This document shows, piece after piece, positions 26,188-33,977 of a stretch of DNA of 46,762 nt. The position numbers were made by a program, and so were the translations under genes. The notes beneath the pieces were generated by a model. That model saw only the letters and a program-made list of their open reading frames with translations. It did not search any database and was not told the origin of the DNA. Every line of letters starts with the position of its first letter. The stretch's first letter is position 1. The DNA comes from Bacillota bacterium (GTDB lineage: Bacteria; Bacillota; UBA4882; UBA10575), in the NCBI GenBank assembly GCA_012839115.1, contig DUNX01000050.1:1-46762 (forward strand), in the 5' to 3' direction.

Positions 26188-26368
26188 TTAATTATTTCTT
26201 AAACAGTTTTTAACGAAGATGCATTAATGCCCCTATAATTAGAGCGGAGCCGGCGGGCCGGGCGCCGTATGGTGGAGCGGGACTGGAGGCTAGCCGGGGT
26301 GTTGCATAGTGAAACGCGTCGGCGTAGGCCAAATGGGCTGGTGGAGCAAGAAGGCTGGCCGGGGCGCC

Positions 26369-28306
26369 CTATATTACAGGAGCGCGCGCATCATCGCGGA
26401 TATAGGCCTCAAACGGCGAGGCCGGCAAGCCCTCTTTATTGTAGAGATTGGCCTGTGCCGGGTTGTTAGCCCAGGCATACCTGATGCCAAAGGGCTGCAT
26501 TACCCGGCTACAGCCAACAATGACCTGTTCACCACTGATCTCCGCTTCCGCCCGGTAGAACTTCCGGTCCGCACCGCAAATTTCGAACCCGCCTAACGGT
26601 CCCCCGCCTTTGGCCACCAGCCCGCCGCCAACGGAAGTAAAGGAGACGACGGCGGTTTCACCCCTGACCTCCATCCGGGCAAACATCGGACCCTGGTAGA
26701 CCAGGTCTTCCCTGTGCGCCAGCTTTTGCGCGGCCAGGGCCAACCGGTGCCCGACGGTCTTTTTATCCTGCGGGTGCAGGTCATTATCTTCACCGGCATC
26801 AATTGTTACCGCCATTGCCGTGTTGGGCAGGGCAAGTCCCAGCCGTTGCTCCTCGCGCAACCGCGCCCAGTTTGATTCTTCCGGCTCCATGGAAGCGGGC
26901 ATGAAATTAGGCAGTTGCACGTATAAAACGGGGAACTCGCCAAGGCGCCATTTCTCCCGCCAACTGTTGACCAGGGCGGCAAAAAGGCGCCGGTAGTTCC
27001 CGGGGTTGCCGGTGTTGCTCTCCCCCTGGTACCAAAGGATGCCTTTGATAACGTATTGGTGCAAAGGGGCGATCATCCCGTTATAGAGGCCGGTCGGGAA
27101 ATATTGAAAGAAGGTATTCGTTGGTGTGGGCTCCATCTGTACACCGGTTTTGTACCGCCAGGGGCCGGACAAATCGATGGTATGCTCCCCGACCTCCAAC
27201 GCATAGCGTTTACCCTGGACAAAGCCGCCAGTGTCGCGGTTGCTGATTACCCGGACGGCGAGGATGTTTTTCCCGGGCCGCAAGACTCCCTTCGGGACCG
27301 GATATTTCCTGGGCGGGTACTTATAGGCGGTTTTTCCCACCAAAACCCCGTTCAGATAAGCCTCGTCCGCATCAATAATCGCCCCCAAGCGCAGAAGACC
27401 TTCACCACCTGAAATTTCCACGGGTACGGTAAATGCTTTTCTGAACCAAACTGCACCGTTAACCTTGGCTAACTCACTGCCAGCCCATGAGTTGGGCACG
27501 GTAAAGACGGGCCACTGCGAATCGTCAAAGGACGGCCGGGCCCAGGGAACTTCCCCGTTCTTGTACCCTTCATCACCGGCGTTCAACCGCTGGTACCAGC
27601 CTTCAATCGCCCGGGTCTCCGCGGCGATTGTGCGTTGAATATAATCATCATCCCGGCATTTGGCCAAGGTTTCCAGGTCGTGCAGGTCGCCGGCTTTGGC
27701 GAGGGCTTCTTCATCCAGCCAGGCCTGGATCGGCGTCCCGCCAGCGGCTGACCGGATAAGGCCGATCGGGATTTGGTACTTATCATAAAGGACGGTGGCA
27801 AAGAAATAGCCGACAGCCCCAAAATCCAGGACGTTTTCCGGGGTGACCTCCTTCCACTGGCCGCCGGTCAATTCGGCGCGGGGTCCGTGGAAATCATAGA
27901 GCAGCGGGACGGCGAATTCACGGATAAAAGGGTTTTTTGCGTCGCGCACTTCCCCTGCAAAGAGGTCAAGGGTCCGGTGGACCGGTATCTCCATATTCGA
28001 TTGGCCGCTCAGGACCCAAACGTCCCCAACCAAAACGTTCTTTATCCTGTGTTCTTCATTACCGCAGCTGATCGTCATCTCCCAGGGGCCTCCCGGCTCC
28101 AGCGGGTCCATAACTACCTGCCAGTTCCCGGCCGGATCGGCTTGCGCCTGGTATTGCCTGGCACAAAAAGCCACCGTCAACTGTGCGCCCGGCTCGGACC
28201 GGCCCCAGATCCTAACCGCGGCATTCCGCTGTAGGACCATCCCGTCACTCAACAAGGGCGACAAAGGCAATTTTTTTTGCTCCGGGCCATTGTTTTGTAA
28301 GGGCAT
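26369..28306 (-). CDS. Sialate O-acetylesterase-like SGNH hydrolase
   Basis: A 645-residue protein. An N-terminal Ig-like domain (LLSDGMVLQRNAAVRIWG) precedes the esterase: VWVLSGQSNME gives the catalytic Ser near residue 100, IRSAAGGTPIQAWL follows, and LHPQDKKTVG supplies the C-terminal Asp/His region. A galactose-binding-like jelly roll (about residues 250-370) is inserted in the middle, as in large SIAE/DUF303 enzymes. Relatives remove acetyl groups from sialic acids, xylans or other glycans. There is no signal peptide, so it is probably cytoplasmic. AGGAGG lies about 10 nt before ATG 28306. The promoter region carries ATTATG repeats that probably bind a repressor. It lies upstream of the PfkB-GH3 genes but has its own promoter. 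Confidence 0.85.
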   Translation of the reverse strand: MPLQNNGPEQKKLPLSPLLSDGMVLQRNAAVRIWGRSEPGAQLTVAFCARQYQAQADPAGNWQVVMDPLEPGGPWEMTISCGNEEHRIKNVLVGDVWVLSGQSNMEIPVHRTLDLFAGEVRDAKNPFIREFAVPLLYDFHGPRAELTGGQWKEVTPENVLDFGAVGYFFATVLYDKYQIPIGLIRSAAGGTPIQAWLDEEALAKAGDLHDLETLAKCRDDDYIQRTIAAETRAIEGWYQRLNAGDEGYKNGEVPWARPSFDDSQWPVFTVPNSWAGSELAKVNGAVWFRKAFTVPVEISGGEGLLRLGAIIDADEAYLNGVLVGKTAYKYPPRKYPVPKGVLRPGKNILAVRVISNRDTGGFVQGKRYALEVGEHTIDLSGPWRYKTGVQMEPTPTNTFFQYFPTGLYNGMIAPLHQYVIKGILWYQGESNTGNPGNYRRLFAALVNSWREKWRLGEFPVLYVQLPNFMPASMEPEESNWARLREEQRLGLALPNTAMAVTIDAGEDNDLHPQDKKTVGHRLALAAQKLAHREDLVYQGPMFARMEVRGETAVVSFTSVGGGLVAKGGGPLGGFEICGADRKFYRAEAEISGEQVIVGCSRVMQPFGIRYAWANNPAQANLYNKEGLPASPFEAYIRDDARAPVI

Positions 28307-28326
28307 AAGGGGGACACCTCCTACTA

Positions 28327-28388
28327 ATTATGAACATACAAATTATGTACACATATATACGCATAATAATGTCTCATAATTAATTATG
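28327..28388. promoter_or_regulatory. Array of five ATTATG/CATAAT hexamers
   Basis: Hexamers at 28327, 28342 (direct), 28362, 28375 (inverted) and 28383 (direct). The last two form the palindrome CATAATTAATTATG (28375-28388), which occupies the spacer of the predicted esterase promoter. Binding there would block polymerase. Confidence 0.55.
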
Positions 28389-28394
28389 TGTCAA
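28366..28394 (-). promoter_or_regulatory. Candidate promoter of the esterase gene
   Basis: On the minus strand TTGACA, 17 nt, CATTAT (4 of 6). The leader would be about 55 nt, ending in AGGAGG before ATG 28306. Confidence 0.55.
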
Positions 28395-28695
28395 TGATAA
28401 TGTGCACACGGCAATGGGCCCATACCGTGATGTTTAATTTTCCTTTTCAAATTCTCCACCGGAAGGGGGAACCCTTCTTCTGGGTACACTTTTAAAAGAA
28501 TCAAGCAGGGCGGGCGTTTAAAACCGGTTTCTGCGCAATGATTTGAGGGAGGAATTTTGGTTTTTTTATCTAATATACATGGGGAATATGCGGAGGGTGC
28601 GGAATGAACCCTGGCGCCGTCTACGCAATTATAATTATGCGGCAAAAGGGCTACATATCTTCGATAGGGGTTATATAACTTAAGGAGGAATCGGA

Positions 28696-29727
28696 TTGTT
28701 AAAAAGAGACTGGGAAACCCTGCTGGAAGTTGTGGACGGTAAGAGTTTTGACCGGCCGCCGGTCGCCCTGATCATCGACAGCCCGTGGCTGCCGGATTAC
28801 GCCGGCGTAACCCATTTGGATTACTACCTCCATCCGGATCTTTGGTTAGAAATAAATTTGCAGGTAAAGCAGGATTACCCCAACATCATCTTTCTCCCTT
28901 CTTTCTGGGTGGAGTACGGGATGGCTACCGAACCGTCGGCCCTGGGCAGCCTGGTACGGTGGAGCCGTAACGATATGCCCACGGTGGAAAAGAGGATCAC
29001 CTCTCCGGAGGAGATCTCCCGCCTCCGGGTACCGAACCCGGAAAAAGACGGGCTTATGCCTTTAGTCCTCAATCTCTACCAATACTTCCAGCAAAAACTG
29101 GACGGGACCGGGCACGAGATTAAGATTGTTGCCGCCCGCGGCCCGTTAACCGTCGCCTCTTTTATTTACGGGCTTACGGAACTGTTGATGGGGATCCGGA
29201 TCGAGCCCGATTGGATGAAGAAACTGCTGGAACTCACGACGGAAACGGCGATCACCTGGCTTAAGGCGCAGCTCGCGGCTGTTCCCTCCGCCGAAGGGAT
29301 CTTGCTGCTGGATGATATTCCGGGCCTGATGTCAAAAGAGGATTATGCTGAATTCGCCCACCCGTACCTGCAGGCCATTTTTAACGAATTCAGGGATAAA
29401 CTGAAATTCTACCATAATGACGCCAACACCACCCATATTTTGCCTTTGTTGACCGGACTCGATATTGACATCTTCAATTTTGGCAAAGAAGTCCCCCTGG
29501 CGGAGATCTATAAATACACCACAGGGAAAATGGTGGTGATGGGGAATATCTCACCGCTGGAGACCTTGAGGGAAAAAAGCCCGGAAGAAGTGGAAAAAGA
29601 AGTTGCGGAGTTCTTGAAGGATGCTCCCGGTAAGTACCTCCTGCTTTCCGCGGGCGGCGGGGTGTCCCCGGGCACACCAAAAGAGAACATTGCCGTGCTG
29701 AATCAGGCGGCTGCCGTTATTTCCTAA
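28696..29727 (+). CDS. Uroporphyrinogen decarboxylase-fold protein (methyltransferase-like)
   Basis: A 343-residue protein from TTG 28696 (AAGGAGG upstream). It has the UroD barrel pattern of the MtaA/MtbA/CmuA branch rather than true HemE: an N-terminal DRPPVALIID, IVAARGPLTVASFIYG, LLLDDIPGLMSKEDY, FYHNDANTTHIL, GNISPLETL and the final GGGVSPGTPKENI. Corrinoid methyltransferases of this branch bind zinc through His-x-Cys and a later Cys. Here the corresponding spots appear as His240-Asn-Asp242 and Gly321, so the thiol ligands are absent. The protein may use another metal set or a different reaction. It converges on the lysR gene, overlapping it by 4 bp, and may serve the same pathway. Confidence 0.8.
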   Translation: MLKRDWETLLEVVDGKSFDRPPVALIIDSPWLPDYAGVTHLDYYLHPDLWLEINLQVKQDYPNIIFLPSFWVEYGMATEPSALGSLVRWSRNDMPTVEKRITSPEEISRLRVPNPEKDGLMPLVLNLYQYFQQKLDGTGHEIKIVAARGPLTVASFIYGLTELLMGIRIEPDWMKKLLELTTETAITWLKAQLAAVPSAEGILLLDDIPGLMSKEDYAEFAHPYLQAIFNEFRDKLKFYHNDANTTHILPLLTGLDIDIFNFGKEVPLAEIYKYTTGKMVVMGNISPLETLREKSPEEVEKEVAEFLKDAPGKYLLLSAGGGVSPGTPKENIAVLNQAAAVIS

Positions 29728-30668
29728 ACGGTAAAAGTGGAGGTCTTGGGCTGCGCCTCATCCCCCGCGGTTTTCTGTGGTTGTTCCCGGTAGTACCAGC
29801 AGGCGAACCGGGTGAATTTCCTGCCTAATTCCGAGAGGAGAGAGTCATTGGCCATCAGGGTCAGGGTAAGAGAGGGGCTTTCTTCTACATTAATTAAATG
29901 AAAGACCGGTTCGGTAAAGAAATTGGCCGCCCGGATCCGTGTTTGCAACGTGACACGCATCCCTTGCAGGATATACCGTTTGATTGTCCCTAAGCGGACA
30001 TGGGATAAGGTATGGTAGGGCGCAAAACCCGCAGCTACGCACGTTTCGTAGAAGAGTTTAAATAAAGATTCGTCTTCCCGGGGAAAACAAAATCTCTCGT
30101 GCTGTAAATCAGCTAGAGAGATTTTGTCGGTTTTAGCCAGCGGGTGACTTTCATGCACCACCAAGACCAGGTCATCTTTTTTCAGCGGCACGGAAAAATA
30201 ATCCGGTTCATCCGGCCAGAGTTCCCGGTAACCGATGATGATATCGGTCTGCCGGTTGGAGAGTAAATCGAACATCTGAAGATGGTCGCATTCTTTGGAT
30301 TCGATATAAAAATTGGCTATATCATGCTCGAAACTGACCATTAAATCGGTAATTCCGTATTGCGACATCTCACAAAAAGAGGCAATACGGAGTTTCTTTT
30401 TCTCACTCTTTATATAATCCTTAGCCTCTAAGACCATGCGGTCATATTCATCCAGAATTGTCTGGACATAGACGGCTAGCCGTTCGCCGATCGGCGTTAA
30501 TTTGATCACCGAGTGGCTGCGCTCCACAAGGGTTACCCCCAACTCATCCTCAAGGGATTTCAGCTGTTTTGAGAGCGCCGACTGGGAAATGTAAAGATTT
30601 TCTGCGGCCTCGGAAAAACTCCGGTATTTCTTTATTGCCGCAAAACACCTGAGATGGTCAAACCTCAA
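29724..30668 (-). CDS. LysR-family transcriptional regulator
   Basis: A 314-residue protein from TTG 30668 with a weak purine-rich site. The N-terminal winged helix is canonical: MRFDHLRCFAAIKKYRSFSE, then NLYISQSALSKQLKSLEDELG and LVERSHSVIKLTPIGE (residues 1-60). Residues about 90-295 are the periplasmic-binding-type effector domain. LysR proteins commonly activate a divergent operon in response to a pathway metabolite. This gene is divergent from the UGSC-TRAP-oxidoreductase operon, and the space between holds a perfect dyad next to that operon's promoter. I therefore infer it controls the operon. Its own promoter (30916-30944) implies a leader of about 240 nt. The C-terminal tail after residue 297 is polar and variable. 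Confidence 0.88.
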   Translation of the reverse strand: MRFDHLRCFAAIKKYRSFSEAAENLYISQSALSKQLKSLEDELGVTLVERSHSVIKLTPIGERLAVYVQTILDEYDRMVLEAKDYIKSEKKKLRIASFCEMSQYGITDLMVSFEHDIANFYIESKECDHLQMFDLLSNRQTDIIIGYRELWPDEPDYFSVPLKKDDLVLVVHESHPLAKTDKISLADLQHERFCFPREDESLFKLFYETCVAAGFAPYHTLSHVRLGTIKRYILQGMRVTLQTRIRAANFFTEPVFHLINVEESPSLTLTLMANDSLLSELGRKFTRFACWYYREQPQKTAGDEAQPKTSTFTV

Positions 30669-30915
30669 TTCCTCTTCCCCCTCTATTTTTGCCGGCTTAT
30701 GTACGGCAAGCCTATACCCATGCGATTACCCAGGTGATACTTTTCGGAAGACAAATAAATCCCCGACAAAATGGCTCCTGTGGACGGCTCCTGTTGCAAC
30801 GACAACGACTGAAGGTTGGAAGATGAGGCAAATGCGGTCTTACCGGATAGACATGTTTACATCTCCTTCTCTTCTCTTTTGTTCTTTATTAATCCTTCAT
30901 TAATTCTTTGTTTCA

Positions 30916-30944
30916 ATTATATCAAGCACACACCAAAATAACAA
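30916..30944 (-). promoter_or_regulatory. Promoter of lysR
   Basis: On the minus strand TTGTTA, 17 nt, TATAAT (perfect -10). Confidence 0.65.
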
Positions 30945-31001
30945 GGGAGATCAGAAAGACAGATTTTGGGTTGTTACCAAGTTGGTTTTTGCCAATCCGA
31001 A

Positions 31002-31022
31002 ATGGAATGAACTCCATTCCAT
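31002..31022. promoter_or_regulatory. Predicted LysR binding dyad
   Basis: Perfect 8-bp arms ATGGAATG and CATTCCAT with a 5-nt spacer. It ends 7 bp upstream of the -35 box at 31030, centred near -53 from the predicted start, a usual place for LysR activators. Confidence 0.65.
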
Positions 31023-31029
31023 ACTTGAA

Positions 31030-31058
31030 TTGAGTTTCAGTTAACAGGGTTTTAAAAT
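31030..31058 (+). promoter_or_regulatory. Promoter of the UGSC-TRAP-oxidoreductase operon
   Basis: TTGAGT (31030-31035), 17 nt, TAAAAT (31053-31058). Both hexamers are near consensus, consistent with an activator-assisted promoter. Confidence 0.6.
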
Positions 31059-31116
31059 AAAGTTAAAAGCACAAGCAGTTTTAGTAAAACACTACACAAA
31101 GGAGCGAAGAAAGACT

Positions 31117-32829
31117 ATGGCTAGAAAACTCAACCCAATACTCGACCCCCGCGGGTACCAGGAACGGCCGGTGCTCAAACTAGCGCCCCGCGTAACCCTG
31201 GATGATCTGCGGAAAGGAAAAATCCTGTTCTACAACAACACAAAACTCTCTTTCTGCAATTACAACCAGGTCTTTATCAGGATTAAAGAGCGTTTCCGGG
31301 AATTAGGGGTCACCAATTTCGTTGACTATGTGGAGACGGTCCGTGGTAAAAACACAGAAAAATTGGAAGAATACGCGGCGATGCTGGCCAAGGAAAAACC
31401 CACCGCGGCTATTGTCGCTTTTGGCGATATGGGTACTTCCGCGGCAACGACAATTGTCACCATCGCCCTGGAAAAACTGGGCATTCCTACTGTGTATATG
31501 ACCGCGCCTCCCGGATCGGCCATTACCGAAGGGGTGGGGGTCTACCGTGCCGGTAACCTTTGCCTCTGCTCCATCGATGTTTACCAGGCCAGCACCGTGG
31601 AGGAAGTGCGGGAGCAGATCGATCTGAAATGGGATTATATCATCAGCGCTTTAACCGCCGATGATAAAAAACTGGCTGAATTAGCCCGGATCGATTTTAA
31701 AATGGACCAGGTTCCTCCGGCGGAAAACGGCTTGTTGCCGATTGTCGACGAAATTGCCGTTGACGAGGAAAAACTCTGGGAACCCGGTTGTTATATGGAA
31801 GAGATCAACGAGTATTTCAATAGGGAGCATATCAGTGACGGCCTGCCCATCATCCCCCCGACCCGGTCCCGTTACGAAAGGATGATGACTTATTGCCCGT
31901 TTGCTGAGGATATGGTCCTCTGTGAACAGGTGGGCCCCACCGGGAAGGATATTACCGTCAAAGACGTGGCGATTGCCGCAATTATGGCCGGTTGCACGCC
32001 TAAGGCCATGCCGGTTTTGGTCACGGCTTTCCGGGCCTTAAACAACCCCAAGTACAATTTAATACAGTCGGTCACCACTTCCCATCCCGGCGGGAACTTG
32101 GTCCTGGTCAGCGGGCCAATTGCCCAGGAAATAGGGCTCTCCGGTAAACAGGGTTGCATGGGGCCGGGTTGGCCGATGAACGCCACCATTGGGCGGGCGG
32201 TCAACCTGGTGATTATGAATGTCTGCCGTTCGGTTCCGGGAATTTGCGACCTGGACTGCCTGGCGTCACAAGCAGAATTTACCTACTGCTTTGCAGAGGA
32301 ACCGGAGCTTGCCGAGTGGAAAATGATCAATGAAGAACGCTTTGATGCCGAGACCACCACGGTTTATGTGCTCAAGGCCGAGCCCCAGCATGATATCATT
32401 GACTTTCTGAGCTTAACCGGCCATGATTTGCTGGACACCATCACCCACTGCTGCACCACTCTGGGCTCGAATAATGCCTATATCCCCGGTCCGTTGGTGG
32501 TCTGCCTGACGCCCGACCATGGGAAGATGCTGAAGAAAGACGGTTATACGAAGGATATGATCCGGGAGCACATCCACACCTATGCCTACCACGAGGTGCC
32601 CATGGTTCGTAACCGTGGTCTGGTCCCTGTACGCCCGCAGGAATTTGCTAACCGGCACCCGATGCCTGTCACCCGCAGCCCGGAGGATGTCGAGGTTGTT
32701 GTGATCGGCGGCCGTGGCGGTCATTCCGGTGTGATTCTCCCGTGGGCCCTACACAGCGAAGGCATAGTGGAACCGGTAACTCTCCCCAACGGGAAGAGGG
32801 CAAAGAGCATTGAAGAGTTCAAAAGATAA
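31117..32829 (+). CDS. Two-domain UGSC-family protein with replaced redox motif
   Basis: A 570-residue protein. Residues 1-200 match the UGSC family: LDPRG near 9-13, KLAPR, then VAFGDMGTSAATT where the family has a Sec/Cys-Gly-Ser-Cys motif. Here that motif is Met105-Gly-Thr-Ser108; codon 105 is ATG (31429-31431), not TGA, so both redox residues are lost. Residues about 225-570 form a second conserved module often found with UGSC proteins: SDGLPIIPPT (240-249), IMAGCTPKAMPV, TTSHPGGNLVLVSGP, MGPGWPMNATIGRA and YCFAEEPE. The biochemical function of both modules is unknown to me. It has no signal peptide or membrane span. It is the first gene of the TRAP operon, so it probably acts on the imported compound. 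Confidence 0.78.
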   Translation: MARKLNPILDPRGYQERPVLKLAPRVTLDDLRKGKILFYNNTKLSFCNYNQVFIRIKERFRELGVTNFVDYVETVRGKNTEKLEEYAAMLAKEKPTAAIVAFGDMGTSAATTIVTIALEKLGIPTVYMTAPPGSAITEGVGVYRAGNLCLCSIDVYQASTVEEVREQIDLKWDYIISALTADDKKLAELARIDFKMDQVPPAENGLLPIVDEIAVDEEKLWEPGCYMEEINEYFNREHISDGLPIIPPTRSRYERMMTYCPFAEDMVLCEQVGPTGKDITVKDVAIAAIMAGCTPKAMPVLVTAFRALNNPKYNLIQSVTTSHPGGNLVLVSGPIAQEIGLSGKQGCMGPGWPMNATIGRAVNLVIMNVCRSVPGICDLDCLASQAEFTYCFAEEPELAEWKMINEERFDAETTTVYVLKAEPQHDIIDFLSLTGHDLLDTITHCCTTLGSNNAYIPGPLVVCLTPDHGKMLKKDGYTKDMIREHIHTYAYHEVPMVRNRGLVPVRPQEFANRHPMPVTRSPEDVEVVVIGGRGGHSGVILPWALHSEGIVEPVTLPNGKRAKSIEEFKR

Positions 32830-32874
32830 ATAGTACGTCCAGAAGAAAAAACAAAAAACAAAGGAGGTACCGGT

Positions 32875-33909
32875 ATGAAAAAGAACGTTCTGATGGTAGT
32901 TTTAGCCCTGGTGGTAGTAGTGGCCTTATACGGGGGGATCAGGTACTTCAGATCCTCCCGGGATACGGCCGGAGAGCCGAAAGTCACGTTAAGCTTTGGT
33001 GGGACGGCAGCGTCAGAGGATTTGGCCTCGAAAGCAATGCAAAGAGTGGCAGACCTGGTTGAAGAAAGAACCAACGGTTCCTTGAAGATTAATGTTTTTC
33101 CCGCCTCCCAGTTGGGAGATGCCATGACCCAGATGGAAATGGTCATTAACGGTAACATTGATATTTTCATGGAAGGTGCGAATTATATGGCCGACTGGGG
33201 GGTCCCTGAGCGTTATGTTGCCAGTTTGTATTTCCAGTGCCCAAGTAAGGAAGCGTTCCTGAAACTTCTTGACAGTGACTTATATAAATCTTGGGAAGAT
33301 ACCTTTCTGGAAAAAACCGGTCTGAGAACTTTAGCAAGCAACTGGGTACGCCCACCGGTTGAAATTGCCTCCAACGTTCCCTTATACACACTGGAGGATT
33401 TCAAGAATCTGAAACTGCGTTCGCTTCCGTCAAAATATACCTTGGATGCTTTGAGCGCTTTGGGCACAAAACCGACATCCGTTGCTTATAATGAAGTCTA
33501 TCTTGCGATGCAACAAGGTGTTATTGAGGCGACCATTGCCACTTTGGATGCGGTTTACAAGATGAACTTCTATCAGGTGGCAAAATACCTTTGCATGGTA
33601 GATGCCAGCTACGTTAATTTCGCTCTCTGGATGAACGAAGCCAAGTTCCAGTCCTTGAGTCCATCGCAACAAGAGATTTTGGTCAACACCTGTAAAGAGG
33701 TGGGCGAATGGTATATGGCGGCGGTCGAAGCCGAGCTGGATAGTTATATCCAGAAGATGGTCGAACACGGTGTGAAGATCATCGAGTATTCACCGGAGGA
33801 ATATGCCAAATTTGCCGCCACGATTAAGCCGCTTGTTGATAAGTATGTGGCGGAAGGAACATGGCCGGAAGGACTATACGAAGCATTTATGGACGTGATC
33901 TCGGAATAA
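32875..33909 (+). CDS. dctP: TRAP transporter solute-binding protein (DctP family)
   Basis: A 344-residue protein with AAAGGAGG 7 nt before ATG. The N-terminus is a hydrophobic segment (residues 5-25) with no lipobox Cys and no clear cleavage site, so it may stay membrane-anchored. The fold is DctP-like: ASEDLASKAMQRVADLVEERTNGSLKI, FPASQLGD, the segment NLKLRSLPSKYTLDAL with the Arg that normally clamps a substrate carboxylate, and YNEVYLAMQQGVIEATIA. It binds an organic acid outside the membrane and hands it to DctQM. The substrate is unknown. It sits 45 nt after the UGSC-like gene and just before dctQ and dctM. Confidence 0.9.
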   Translation: MKKNVLMVVLALVVVVALYGGIRYFRSSRDTAGEPKVTLSFGGTAASEDLASKAMQRVADLVEERTNGSLKINVFPASQLGDAMTQMEMVINGNIDIFMEGANYMADWGVPERYVASLYFQCPSKEAFLKLLDSDLYKSWEDTFLEKTGLRTLASNWVRPPVEIASNVPLYTLEDFKNLKLRSLPSKYTLDALSALGTKPTSVAYNEVYLAMQQGVIEATIATLDAVYKMNFYQVAKYLCMVDASYVNFALWMNEAKFQSLSPSQQEILVNTCKEVGEWYMAAVEAELDSYIQKMVEHGVKIIEYSPEEYAKFAATIKPLVDKYVAEGTWPEGLYEAFMDVISE

Positions 33910-33977
33910 AGCTTTCCGGGAAAATAATAGTTAGCGTAATTTGACAGACTCTGTTCAGAAGGGAGAGGCGTCTCCAA

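Larger units (their letters stand above)
28307..28695. other. Divergent control region between esterase and UroD-like genes
   Basis: About 390 bp. The left 90 bp hold the esterase promoter and the ATTATG array. Another ATTATG at 28634-28639, within an AT-rich dyad, lies near the UroD-like gene, so the same factor may act on both. AAGGAGG precedes the TTG at 28696. No gene is supported. Confidence 0.5.
30669..31116. other. Divergent control region between lysR and the UGSC-TRAP operon
   Basis: About 450 bp without a gene. It holds the lysR promoter, the LysR-type dyad and the operon promoter, listed separately. Nearby ACCAA-G-TTGGT and TTGG-5-CCAA dyads (30975-30996) could be accessory sites. 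The 240 bp between the lysR promoter and its start show no clear structure. Confidence 0.5.

Noticed and set aside
26269-26596. Two plus-strand frames antisense to the esterase 3' end
   Set aside because: They mirror the esterase coding strand, lack binding sites and encode Arg/Gly-rich low-complexity peptides.
28696-29727. True uroporphyrinogen decarboxylase (HemE)
   Set aside because: Sequence blocks fit the methyltransferase-type branch, no other haem genes are near, and HemE-specific N-terminal motifs are not seen.
31429-31431. Possible selenocysteine in the UGSC-like protein
   Set aside because: The codon at the Sec position is ATG, not TGA, and no in-frame TGA is present. This is a Sec/Cys-less variant, not a selenoprotein.
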